A DNA stretch of 64,000 bases from Sophora flavescens (taxonomy: Eukaryota; Streptophyta; Magnoliopsida; Fabales; Fabaceae): positions 72,524,200 through 72,588,199 of the forward strand of contig CM061065.1 of the NCBI GenBank assembly GCA_030762895.1, in the 5' to 3' direction. Of the stretch, positions 44,810 to 55,754 are shown piece after piece. The translations under genes and the position numbers were made by a program. Below the pieces are notes generated by a model. That model was not told the DNA's origin, searched no databases, and saw only the letters and a list, made by a program, of their open reading frames with translations. Numbering within the stretch: position 1 is the stretch's first letter; every line of letters starts with the position of its first letter.

Positions 44810-45363
44810 CAATACCTTCTTGTTGATTATAGCCTTGAGCTACTAACCTTGCTTTGTTTCTGACAACCTTATAGTCTTCATCAAGCTTGTTTCTGAATAC
44901 CCATCTTGTTCCAATAATTGACTTTCCTTTTTCATTTGGAACTAAGAGCCATACATCATTCCTTTTGAATTGATTTAGCTCTTCTTGCATAGCTAAAATC
45001 CAGGTTTCATCTTCAAGAGCTTCTTTGATATTCTTTGGTTCAATATCAGATAGAATGCATGTTGTTTGAATCCTTGAATGTTGATATGGTTCTGACTCCT
45101 TGAAAGGGATTGCCAATGATCAATTGTTCAGGATGATAAGTGTTGAACTTCCAGTCCCGTCTGGGTTCCTTATCAGACGATTGTTGAGTAGATGGATCAG
45201 AAGCTTGAGTAGGAAATTCTGAATCCTCGTTTTTTAAGTCATCTTGAGTCTGATTGCTTTGTTTTCTAAGATCCAATCCTGCAAAATCATCTTCAAGATT
45301 TGATAGTTTCTTATCAGTCTTTAAGCCATCGTTAAACTTGATATGAATAGATTCTTCAAGCAC
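44810..45363 (-). pseudogene. Copia integrase-RT linker and reverse transcriptase start
   Basis: The first frame (45363-45046) is the acidic linker after integrase (DDFAGLDLRKQSNQTQDD), ending in GVRTISTFKDSNNM. A shift near 45060-45116 leads into the reverse transcriptase start (LSDIEPKNIKEALEDETWI, EELNQFKRNDVWLLVP, ARLVAQGYNQQEGIDY). The nested array cuts just after EGIDY; the rest lies at 30336-31631. Confidence 0.88.
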
Positions 45364-46202
45364 TTATGTTCTAGAGTTGTAAACTCTAAAAGATTTAGAA
45401 GTATTAGAATATCCAAGGAATATAGCTTTTTCTACTTTTGAATCAAAATTTTCAAGTTGATCTCTAGTATTTAGAATAAAACATTCACATCCAAAAGCAT
45501 GGAAATACAAAATGTTGGGTTTTCTACCTTTCCATAATTCATAAGGAGTTTTGTTCAAGAATGGTCTTATCAATATTCTATTCTGTACATAACAAGCAGG
45601 GTTTACTGCCTCAGCCCAGAAGTACTTTGGGAGTTTACTTTCATTGAGCATCTTCGAGCCATCTCTTGTAGAGATCTATTCTTTCTTTCTACTACTCCAT
45701 TCTGTTGTGGAGTTCTAGGAGCAGAAACGTTGTGAGAGATACCATTCTCTTCACAGTGGTCACTTATGATAGCTGAGATACAGATTTCCTGCTCATTTTG
45801 AACTTTCTTACAGAATATAGAGAACATTTTGAATGACTCATCCTTGTGGGTTAAGAATAGTACCCATGTATATCTAGAATAACCATCGACTAAAACAAAA
45901 CCATATTTCTTTCCTGCCTTACTAGCAACACTAACTGGACCAAACAGATCCATATGCAACAACTGTAAAGGTCTAGAGGAAGATACTAGATTCTTGGGTT
46001 TAAAACTAGATTTAACTTGCTTTCCACATTGGCAAGAATCACATAAGACATCCTTTTTGAAACTTATATCAGGTAGACCTTTCACAAGTCTATACTTTTG
46101 AAGCTTAGATATCTGTTTCATACTTGCATGTCCTAGCTTCTTATGCCACACCCATCTTTCATCTTCTCTTGACACAAAACAAGTCACATTTTGATTTTTC
46201 AA
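45364..46202 (-). pseudogene. Copia integrase (broken)
   Basis: The zinc-binding HHCC part (WHKKLGHASMKQ, then CDSCQCGKQ) is followed by the core (LLHMDLFGPV, IISDH, PQQNGVVERKN) and the C-terminal WAEAVNPACYVQNR, FGCECFILN. About a dozen residues between SDH and CEENGISHN are missing compared with usual Copia integrases. A frameshift lies near 45652 (after QEMAR), and a TAA stop at 45364-45366 follows the usual YNSRT end of this block. Confidence 0.9.
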
Positions 46203-46560
46203 TTCAGTTAGATCAGTCTTATAAAGATTTTGTTACCTGTTTGATGAAAAAAGACCTTTGCCATTAGTGTCTTTGACTACACATGCACTCTTAGTAAAGG
46301 AAACATTATATCCGTTATCACATAATTTACTTATGCTTAGCAGATTAAATCTTAATCCTTCAACTAAAAGAACATTAGAGATAGATGGTAATGGTGATTT
46401 ACCACCAATTTTACCTATCCCGATGACCTTTCCTTTTTGATTCCCACCGAAGGTAACATGTCCACCTTCTTTATGTTGGAGGTCTAGGAACATAGACCTT
46501 TCTCCTGTCATGTGTCGTGAGCAGCCACTGTCCAGGTACTATGATAGGTGTCCTTTTTGT
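46203..46560 (-). pseudogene. Copia aspartic protease and pre-integrase segment
   Basis: The active site DSGCSRHMTG is readable at about 46503-46532 (DSG at 46524-46532). It is followed by GGHVTFGGNQKGKVIGIGKI and LLSISKLCDNGYNVSF, the usual pre-integrase linker. The protease N-terminus is in a different frame from its surroundings. Confidence 0.85.
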
Positions 46561-46711
46561 CCTATTAAGGATATCTGCAACGAGAATAATCAAAGCTTTA
46601 GGTACCCATATTCTTTTGGGCCCTTTTTTGTTAGTTCTTGAAGTTTGTGACAACTTATTTCTTGTGTGAATACACTTAGACGTGATATGTCCAGTTTTTA
46701 CAACTACTTTT

Positions 46712-48262
46712 TTAAGTAATGACTTTATCATAAAGAGTTTCAGGTTTTTGTCCTAAGACTCTGTTAGATACTTTATGATGTGTCTGGTCAATGAATCCTA
46801 TACTAGTTTTATCAAGAGAGGTTCTCTTACTTGCTAACAACTTACTCAGGTTATCTCTTCCATTAACAAAACGAGCAAGATCAGAGGTGAGCTCTTCACC
46901 CTTCTGTTGAAGTTTGACAACTTCTCCAGATTGTGGCGTCTCAACTTTGATCTTAGCCATAATCCTTTCAACTTTAAGCTTACTGTTTTCCTGAGACAGT
47001 TTATTACACTCGTGAGTCTTATGTTCATGCTCTTTTAAGAGTATCACATATTGCCTCTTAAGTGTTCTAAAAGGCTTAGTTAAACAGTTAGATTCTTCAA
47101 TCAATTCATCATAGGCATCTTGTAAATCCTTAGAATCAGAAATTACCTCAGAGTCTGAGTCGTCATCTTCCATGAGACATAGATTTGCTTCTTCACCTTC
47201 ATTATCATTAGATGAGCTGCCATCAAGATCTTCCCAAGTAGCCATCATCTCTTTCTTTTTATTTTTATAGAATTTTTTGAAGGGTTGCTTTTGCAGCTGA
47301 GGACATTCAGATTTAAAGTGTCATGGCTTCTTGCATTCATAGCATACAATAGAACTTTTGTCAGAACTATTGTTCTCTTTGAAGGATTTTTCTTTGTGGA
47401 ACTTCTTGAAAGGTCTATCCTTTCTTAATTCTTCTTCTTCCATAATTTTCTCATTTTTCTGGTTGGTAATGACATTTCATCATCACTGTCGGAGTCTTCT
47501 TCAGAGGCGTCTGACTCTTGATCTGATTCTTAAACCTTTAGGGCTTTTGAAGATTCTTTTTCTACCTTGAGGGCAATGGTTTTTCCTTTCTTATTTGAGT
47601 CTTCATTCAGCTCCTGCTCATGAACTTGTAAAGTTCCAAGAAGATCACTCATTTGAAGCGTCGTGAGATCTTTGGCTTGAGTTATTGCTGTAACCAGAGG
47701 TCTCCACTGTTTGGGTAGACTTCTTAGAATTTTGCCAACTTTCTCAGCATTGGTATATATAAATTTTTCCCTGTGACTTCATATTATTTGTGATAGTCTG
47801 AAATCTTCCTATCATTTGAGCAATGCTTTCTCCTTCTTCCATGATAAATAACTCATACTTTCGTACAAGCATGTTTATCTTTGTTTCTTTCACTTTTGTT
47901 GTTCCTTCGTGAGTAACTTCGAGAGTATCCCAGATTTCTTTAGTAGATCCACATGCATGGACCTTTTCAAATTCTTCCTGACTGAGAGCAAACATCAAGG
48001 AATACCTTACTTTATGATTTAGCTCCCACATAGTCTTTTCTACTGCAGTCCACTGAGCTTTGGGTTTTTCAGTGTTACCATCTTTCTTTGGTATGTAGGG
48101 ACCATCAGTGATAACATCCGATAAATCAGAATTTGTTGACATGATAAACCATTGAAATCTTTCTTTCCAATAGATGTAGTTTTCTCCATCAAAGCAGGGA
48201 GGTCTCACCATAAATGCTCATTCTCCAGTGTAGCTTCCGCTTGTGCTAGCTCCAGCTATCAT
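46712..48262 (-). pseudogene. Sirevirus-type Gag (UBN2), broken
   Basis: The likely original start is the ATG at 48260-48262 (MIAGASTSGS), followed after 14 codons by a TGA (48218-48220); the open frame restarts at 48211. Residues then match a UBN2/DUF4219 gag (FDGENYIYWKERF, LNHKVRYSLMFALSQEEF, MIGRFQTI), ending near 47744. The zinc knuckle at about 47300-47345 reads CYECKKP-stop-HFKSEC: a TGA replaces the residue after the Pro. 46712-47248 encodes an acidic and coiled-coil C-terminal part (DDDSDSEVISDSKDLQDAYD). Several further shifts separate the pieces. Confidence 0.88.
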
Positions 48263-48320
48263 GATGTCTATTCAACAGGATCTTTCCTCAACACTGTTAA
48301 GTGCTCAACCTAGAGGTTAA

Positions 48321-48332
48321 ACTCTGGTACCA
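48321..48332 (-). other. Primer binding site, tRNA-iMet type (Copia)
   Basis: The minus strand reads TGGTACCAGAGT, two bases from the LTR start at 48335; close to the standard TGGTATCAGAGC. Confidence 0.8.
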
Positions 48333-48334
48333 AC

Positions 48335-49579
48335 TGAAATGAACAGATGTAAAACACTAGAAAGGGGGTTGAATTGTGTTTTAAAAACTTTTCTGAAAAC
48401 GTTGCAGTTTAACTTGTAAGACACAAGGATGCGTCTTATAAAAATAAGATTTACTTTTCAACCCAGTTAACACAATTAAATTAATGAAACTGAAAAGATT
48501 ACGATAAGAAAAGAGACACAGATATTTATACCGGTTCACCCTAAATCTTGGGCTACGTCCGGTCCTTGGCTTCACCAAGTATTTGTACTATAACTGATCA
48601 GGTTACAAAAGATATTATTTGCACACCTAGCCTCTATAGGCTCAACTAACAAGTATTGTTTGCACACCTAGCCTCACCAGGCTCAAACAAGTATTCTTTC
48701 TTCAAGCCTCCACAGGCTCAACAAATGGTAAGAGTTGGAATGAAGCAGCGGCTTCAAGGATTACTGCTTTGCAGATCTACCGAGTAACACCCACAAAGTG
48801 AATAAGTATTTAAGGTAGGTGAGATCGCAATAAAGACTTCTCAATAAATACAAATGATTTGAGAAGAGAAGTTTTCTAGCGAAGAACTTATTAAGAGAGC
48901 TTTGAAAGTATTGAATTCTTGAGTTAAATGAGTTCAGGTGTGTATCTTCAATGATCTTCAAAGTCTTCTATTTATACTCAAAAATAGATAGGTCCGTTGA
49001 GGAGAGTTCTTCAGCTGAGTATACTTTTGTTCTTCGTCAATAAATGCTAATAGAGTCGTTCTGGTCTTGCATTTAATGTTTAAGATCATTGGTGAGCTTC
49101 CAGACAAATTGAACGTATAGGCATAGCTTTATCATAGTGCAGTTGATTCAGAGCAGTTTTGTTGCTTTATCAGACTTGGGCAGCGCGACTTTCCTTATTT
49201 GTGCTAAGCGGGTCTGCGTTCAAGTAAAGTTCATTTTGCTGTTTGTAACAAATAGTTTCTTCATGTGCAGAATGGTGCTTTGAGCTTACTGATATTGAAT
49301 TTATTTATTGGAAATATTCTGAGAATATTCCTTGAGTTTGATTATTGTTGATGCGAGAATCTTTATGTCACATGATCAGAATTTGTTAGTGACCGAGCCA
49401 ATCTTCAGACACATCATACTACAGACGCATCATTAAGACTTTGTTTCTTTGTCATGAGACTCTTATATACTGATCTGCACACTTAATAGACATATTAGTA
49501 AACTTCATAAGGTTCACTTAAAATCATTCTTTGTTTAGATTCATCAAAATCAGAAATGTCTAAAGATGTGATCTTAACA
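48335..49579 (-). repeat. 5' LTR of the Copia element
   Basis: 1245 bp, TGAAATG to CTTAACA, followed by duplication GAAAT. It contains about 140 bp (near 49228-49365) deleted from the 3' LTR. Confidence 0.92.
48969..48977 (-). promoter_or_regulatory. Putative LTR TATA box (Copia, 5' LTR)
   Basis: GTATAAATA on the minus strand, same position as in the 3' LTR. Confidence 0.55.
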
Positions 49580-49584
49580 GAAAT
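49580..49584. repeat. Target-site duplication GAAAT, right
   Basis: Partner of 26228-26232. Confidence 0.95.
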
Positions 49585-50086
49585 GAAGAAAATGGTGAAC
49601 TAAGGGTTTGATGTCCTTAGGTTAGAATACCCATTTTTGCTAGAGAGGTCCAAATGAAAAATTGTGTGAGATAACATAGTCTTAGATGATGTAGAGGAGT
49701 GGGAATATGGTGTTGGAAAGTTGAAACAAATGTTGAAGGGCCTCCTTTCTTGCCTTGGTCGAATTTGCTATGGAGGATGAAGGAAGGAGCTTTGGCTTTT
49801 GGAGAAGATGTTGAGGTTGTAGGAAAAAGAAAATGAGAAAGTGTGTGAGAAGGGGAAGTGACCGTGAGTTTTGAAGTGAGTGAGGGGAGAATGTTTTGTC
49901 ATTTTAGCTATTATGGGCTTGTGTATTTGGGTTTTACCTCCCAATGACCTCTATTAATACAAACTTATTAATTACACTAACCGTCATAATCTAAAGAAAA
50001 AGAAATGTTCATATTCATATAAAACTCATGAAATCATTTCCCAAAAATATTCAAATGTGTAAAGCAAGGAAATTGAAGATGGAAAG
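49585..50086 (-). repeat. 5' LTR of host element, second part
   Basis: Continues the 24695-26232 LTR and aligns with 11469-11943. It ends at gaagatggaaag, where the D array starts; the last ~38 bp of the LTR are displaced beyond the window. The bases GAAAG (50082-50086) are the expected duplication of the D insertion. Confidence 0.8.
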
Positions 50087-50754
50087 CGTGACACCCTAAC
50101 TCGGGTCATCACATGGCTACCCGTTTGCGGAAATAAAACTTAATTTGCTGGTTGCTTTCGGAAAATAATGTTTTCTCAACGTTTATCTTTTCGAAATATG
50201 GTGATAAATTTTTTTCCTTTTCAACATCGTCACAACAGCGTTCGGATATTCGCACTTATCTATATATATAAGTCATACATACATATATATCATACAGCTA
50301 TATTGCCTCATAAGTTTCACACTTAAACATTTATAATAGAAAGATTATTTCCAAAACATAACTGAACTTAAACCTAAGTTGGTCAAAACGCTACGACAAA
50401 AGAAGCAGCATCAACATGTCCCGAACTACACATTCTTCTTCTTCTAGACGCCATAGTCCTTAAGAGGTTCATCTGAATTCCACCACGTAGAATCCAGAAG
50501 AGAAACCACAAATGAAACATGCAAGAGTGAGAAACCGACAATTTGATCATAACGCGAGAACCATATGTACGACACAACAAAACATATACAAACCCAAATC
50601 AGTTAATTTCTCATATTTAAATTGGCATACAACACAATATATCAAATGGTCTCACACCCGAACATCGTCGTTTTTAAAATCTGAATGCATGAACACTTCA
50701 ATATTCAGCTTCTAAAACTTCATACTTAATCTCATGAGATATCTCCAACCTCTT

Positions 50755-51245
50755 GATGAGTTGATCAGACTCGATTGCCACAGGCACACCGCCACAGTCA
50801 CACCCATCACACACTGTCCAACATCGTGGCACAGTGATAACAATCTGAGATGGGGTCTCATTGTCCAAACCCCGGGCACAATGAGGAACATCGTAGCATG
50901 ATATACTTGACACCGCAAGATAATCACTCATAGAATCACAGCACGTCTGCCATATGCATGCAAGAAAACATTTTATTCTCGACACTTTTCTTTGTGTTAT
51001 GTCTTTCTTTGTCAAAGCTCTCAAAAGCTTTTGACCAACCATAATTTAACCGTCTTTAAAACCTTCGTTAAAACACAGGACCTCCAAGTCCGAGTGCTCA
51101 ATCACGAACCCTAGACTGATGCCTCGGGCTTAGGTTCGTGGTAGTAGAAAACATTTAAAAATGTTTTAAACCTCTTTAAGTAGATACCCAGTCTACAATA
51201 CAACAACCTTAATACCCCGACGTCTCGGTTATTAAGTTCTATATC
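50755..51245 (-). repeat. Dyad cluster in family D LTR
   Basis: CACTGT/ACAGTG (50812-50836), CTCATTGT/ACAATGAG (50857-50885, loop ccaaaccccgggc), CACGAACC/GGTTCGTG (51103-51140) and CTTAAT/ATTAAG (51208-51236). All lie downstream of the TATA box in the direction of transcription. Confidence 0.65.
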
Positions 51246-53042
51246 ATCCTTTACGTCATTAAGTAAAAATCATTCGTCGAAATTTCTTTCTACTTGTAAT
51301 TCGTTTATAAATCATAAAATCTTCAAGAACTCTTTTACTGAAATTTCAACTCTTTAAATCAATTCAGATTAAATTTCTTCTCAAAATAAGTACATTTGTT
51401 TTTCAACTTTCACTTGTAAATAATTTCAAAACTTGTCGTCGTTTATCATTTTCCAAGAAAATGTTTTAAAGTCAAACTTTGACTTTTATAATATTTTATT
51501 ATATGATTATTATTATTATTTTATTTTTATTTTTATTTTTATAAATTATTTTCGAATTTTAATTTAACAAAATAACTTTTTATAATATTACATAATTTCT
51601 TGCGTAAAAATCAGCAGTACTAAAAAAATTTCACGGTTACGCTCTCACCATGGCTCATAAATTACTTTTACACTAATAAATCATTAAAATAATAATATTT
51701 CTCAAAACTCATTGTTTTTCCAAAATAATATTTTCCACCACTATTATATTCCAACATTTCCCATAAAACATTGAATATAATTCTTCATAGCTTATTAAAT
51801 CTTTTATCTGATTAATCGGTTGTGCACTGACCATTGTCAGGCCTCAAAAACAACATCCAACATCATCAGAATTATATCACCAGGCAGATCATGCATCATA
51901 GCAATATAATATACTACTGCAGATAATTCAATAAATTATAAGCAGAGAAACAACCAAAACACAGATAAACAGCTAGAAACACATAGCCAAATAAAACAAA
52001 CCAGACACCACAACCACATAAACAAATGTATACAAACCACAAACATGGACATATGGTCATCCGAATAATCCGTCACGTAACCCCTCTTACCTCTCGAAGA
52101 TCCACAGCAAGTTGAATTAAATTCGTCGGAAGCCGGAAACTCACGTACACCGCTTTATACTTAACCTTCAACCATTACAATCAAACAATCACAATTCAAG
52201 AAACTAAAAACATCCAAAACCCTACTACATGGTCACGGCCTCTAGGGTTTTTGACTAACAAAAATTCTTAATCATGATTAAGTCATGGATTAATGATCCT
52301 TGACTAACCTAAATCATAGATTAGTGACTAAACAACTAAGTTTCAAACTCAAAACTTCCTAACTCTTTTATACAAGGATTCGGCCTCAACATGTTCATAG
52401 GGCTAGGGTTCTTAGTTTAATAAACCAACTTGGATTTATAAGGCATACATACTAAGAGTTTGATTAACAAGATCATTAAGGAAAACTATGAACAAAAACT
52501 CATCAAATCTCACCCACTTAGGGTTCGGCCAACATAGAGGTTTTTGAGTAAAGATTTTCATTTTAAGAAACTAACATGGATTAGAATGTGTAGACATGCA
52601 TATCATATAGAATACATGATCATACATGACAACACATGAACAAAACTCTACCAACCCTACTTTGATAGATTCGGCCAAGGCTAGGTTTTTAGGAAAGAAA
52701 TTTTTGATTACATCATGATCTTGGATTTAGATAATATACATGATATCAAGAAGATAGAAAGTGGTTTCATCATCATGATATTTTTCTAGAATTTATTATG
52801 ACTTTTCAAAGTTCAAGACTTAGAAACTTGAAAATGATGAACAACTATGAAACAAACTTTAAATCAAGAAACTTTCTAAAGAACATAGGCATGATTAAGG
52901 AAGCAGATTAGGATTTACCTCTTGAAGATCAATGACAAAGGAAATCCAAGAGCTTGTTTCACAAACTTATCACTAAAGAACTTATGAAGTTAGGGTTTTG
53001 AACAAAAAGGCATTAGAAACTAAGTGAAAAGTGAGAGTATGG

Positions 53043-53051
53043 TATTTATAG
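53043..53051 (-). promoter_or_regulatory. Putative LTR TATA box (family D LTR 1)
   Basis: CTATAAATA on the minus strand about 1.1 kb into the LTR; repeated at 58711-58719. Confidence 0.6.
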
Positions 53052-54156
53052 AGCTTGCTTGCACCATCTTGGGAAGGATCTAGAAGTGATGAGTTGTCTT
53101 GCTAAAAGGATTAAAATGCAAATACTTCCTAGGGACCATTTTGCAAAGATTCCAAAAGTTTAAGGACTAGTTTGCAAAATGTCATTAAATTGTCATGATG
53201 ACTTGTTGCCACATTTAATGCAAGCTTATCTTGACCAAAGTTGGCTGATTTTGTCATAGATATTTTAGGAAAATTCAAGATTGTTGAAGAAGATTTTAGA
53301 AGCTTGAAGAACAAAGTGGAAGAATGTAGAATAATGTGGAAGATTGTTGAACATTCTAGAAAATTCTTGACTCATCCAACAACAAATGAGGGCAGCCATC
53401 AATCCCTCATGGGCTTGCACATGGGCTTAGCAAATTTGGGCTTGGTTTCATTTTTGTAGGGCCCACTTGAAGATTTAAGCATTAAGCTTAAGATAGGAAA
53501 CTTCTATGGTTCCAAATAGGCTTTATGGAATCAATCCATGAACTAGAAAATTTTGGGCTTCATAGCCACGTCCATTAGAGATTGGAAACAAGAATTCTAG
53601 CCCAACCCACTTGAAAAAAAACTTACAAACTAATTTAGGGACAAAAGGATAATTTACAGAAAGTTCAGGGACTTAAGTGTAAAATTCATAAATTTTCTAT
53701 TTAACCCTAAAAAAACCTTCTAGACTTAAAAGTATGATTCATCCTCATGAATCATCTCAAAATACTAAGATAAACTCTCTATCGGCTCTTAGAAACTCCA
53801 AAATTCCCTCCGTCGTCTACCCGATTACGTGTTTCGCCCGAAAAACGTAAATTATTTTATTTTTTTATGAAATAAATCTAAAAATACAGAATTGTAGGAA
53901 ATAAAATCAAAATATTAAGTCTTTAGTTCACGAATTAAAATTAGGTATTTTGAGCAGTATTATTATACTGTCAATGGAATTCATGGTAGGGTTTATTGAC
54001 TTTCCAACCTAAATTTTAATCGTAGCTTCCTACATTCAAGTAGGATTGAGTGGTAAACTCCGTTTATTTAAAATAATTTTCTAAAACTCTAATAAATTTA
54101 TAAACATATTTATATGTATTACTGTTATTTAAAACAGTGAAATACAGGGTGTTACA

Positions 54157-54205
54157 TTACTACCCCTCTTAAAAAAAAATTCGTCCTCGAAATTTCGTGA
54201 CACGA
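54157..54205 (-). other. Polypurine tract, family D
   Basis: The minus strand reads tttcgaggacgaatttt then aagaggggtagtaa before TGTAACACCC, the Tekay-type arrangement. Repeated at 59827-59875. Confidence 0.85.
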
Positions 54206-54266
54206 AGCTAAACAGTAATGAAAGATCCTGAAGCCTTAATTTCACAAGAAAGTATATAAAATAATT

Positions 54267-55569
54267 TCATCTTGAGTTCAAAACAATGACATCATGGAAA
54301 TTAAAGAAACAGATGATTTCAACATATCCACACACAATCCATCGAAACAAGTATGAATTGTACTCGAGTTTGAAAATTATAGCTAAAAGATTACCGTCGT
54401 AGTTTGGAGTCTCAGTGCTGATCATGGTATAAACTCTCCCTGTAGTCTTTGGTCTAACAGCATTGGTGTTATTGACAGTCGATCCACGCCTCGGCGCATT
54501 GCGATATTTCGCCAAATGTCCTATTTGATTACAATTGAAGCACTTAGTCCCCTTTTCAGGGTAAGTATTTCTCATGTGACTTAGATCTCCACATCTGTAG
54601 CACCTTCTAACTTGGCCCTGACTTTGGTTTGTTTGGCCACCACTCTCCGATGCAACAAAATTCGAATGAGGTTGTTGTCGATTCTGGTTATTCCCTGGTG
54701 GACGGGAATAAGGTTCATTATGTGCTTGTCTTCCCTTTTGGTTCTGGAATTGACCCTTTGACCTATCTGGTCCTCCTACAGTCCCTTTGTTGTCCTTTTC
54801 CTTCCTCATTAGTTCTATTTTTCTACTCTTCTCGACTAGGGCTTGGAAATTCTGAATTTCTAACGGTAGTACTGATTCCTTAATCTCAAAACGCAATCCG
54901 CTTTCAAAACGCTCGCACTTCCAATCTTCGTTTGGGTTGTTCTGGAAAAAGCGAAAATACTTGGCAAGTGATTCAAACCTCGCCGCGTACTCTTCAACAG
55001 TTAAATTCCTTTGCTGAAGTTGCAGAAATTCTTGCTCCTTCTCAGCTCGTGCACTTTGAGGAAAATACTTGTTTAAAAAGCTGGTCCGGAATACCTCCCA
55101 AGTAATCTCCTGATTCTCTGCTTCCAGCAGCTGTTCGGTGCCCTTCCACCAATACTCAGCATCGCCTACCAACAGAAAAGTGGCATAATTAAGATACCTT
55201 TACTCCTTCAGGACTGTGAATCAGCCTAAAAATTTTCTCTAACTCCTGAATCCATAAGTCAGCTTTCACAGGATCTACTCCTCCATGAAACTGTGATGGA
55301 TCTTGACGTCGAAAAGCGGTTAGGTTTTTGCCTTCAGTTGCCTGCTTGGCTCGAGCCTGCTCCTGCTGGTTCTGGGCAATCATTGTAGCAGTTTGACTAG
55401 CAATCGCAGCTGCCACGTTCTCCATAGCCTGAGCGGCATAGTCCACTTCATCTTCATAGTCCTCATTCATGTTACCACAACCGGCAACACGACCGCCTCC
55501 ACGGCCTCTTCCACGACCGCGTCCACGTCCCCGTCCACGTCCAGCTTCTGGTTCAACAACTAGTTCCAT
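54267..55569 (-). pseudogene. Gag of family D, unit 1 (frameshifted, both zinc knuckles altered)
   Basis: The start is taken as the ATG at 55567-55569, just before an Arg/Gly repeat (about residues 11-27) typical of Tekay Gag N-termini. A first frame ends at a TAA near 55189, right after EGVKV. The second (from about 55172) carries the capsid domain (GDAEYWWKGTEQ, FLNKYFPQSARAEKEQEF, LTVEEYAARFESLAKYF). Two CCHC knuckles follow, CYRCGDLSHMRNTY and CFNCNQIGHLAKYR: in each the final Cys is replaced (Tyr, Arg). After TGRVYTM the frame runs into non-family sequence and ends at 54267. No protease. The same frameshift and knuckle changes occur in unit 2. Confidence 0.88.
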
Positions 55570-55738
55570 AACTGACCTACAAGCCACAATCAGTTAAACC
55601 AAAACCAGAAACTGAAATGTAAACGTACTTATTACCGCACATTACTTCTAACAAGTAATTCAAACAAGTCTCACTTCAGAGAAAACACAACGTCCACATA
55701 ACAGACCTATTTCCCAACATTCCCGAAATACTCGACCA

Positions 55739-55750
55739 GCTCTGATACCA
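55739..55750 (-). other. Primer binding site, tRNA-iMet type (family D unit 1)
   Basis: TGGTATCAGAGC on the minus strand, exact, four bases from the LTR at 55755. Confidence 0.9.
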
Positions 55751-55754
55751 CTAA

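Larger units (their letters stand above)
26233..49579 (-). mobile_element. Sirevirus-like (Ty1/Copia) retrotransposon, decayed, carrying a nested array
   Basis: Minus-strand order: 5' LTR, iMet primer site, gag, protease, integrase, reverse transcriptase (split by the 31632-44804 array), RNase H, then about 3 kb of extra sequence, polypurine tract and 3' LTR. A perfect GAAAT duplication and an empty site in the sister LTR prove the insertion. The extra 3' frame region, UBN2-type gag and several polypurine-tract-like motifs match the Sirevirus (SIRE1/Maximus) group. Without the nested array the element is about 10.2 kb. It has many nonsense and frameshift lesions. Confidence 0.9.
9465..50086 (-). 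mobile_element. Host LTR element with 2.5-kb LTRs and non-coding interior
   Basis: A 2.5-kb direct repeat (9465-11980, and 24695-26232 resumed at 49585-50086) brackets 11981-24694. A tRNA-iMet-type primer site (gttctgatacca, 24680-24691) and a polypurine tract (complement of ttactctcctccttcaag at 11981-11998) give minus orientation. The tract with nearby ttttgtcctcaaaa resembles that of Tekay-type chromoviruses. Removing nested insertions leaves about 3.3 kb of interior with no detectable gag or pol, so it is LARD-like. Its 5' LTR lacks the terminal ~38 bp because the D array starts there. The expected duplication after completion outside the window is TCATT. Confidence 0.7.
50087..54156 (-). 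repeat. LTR 1 of family D array
   Basis: 4070 bp, from gtgacaccc (the first base of the expected TG is changed to C at 50087) to GGTGTTACA. It contains dyads at 50765-51245 and a TATA box at 53043-53051. Short frames inside it (50698-51042, 53129-53459) recur in the other copies simply because the LTR is repeated. Confidence 0.9.

Noticed and set aside
50698..51042. 114-codon frame in the D LTR, recurring at 62032-62376
   Set aside because: It lies inside LTRs and recurs because the LTR is repeated; no recognisable domain.
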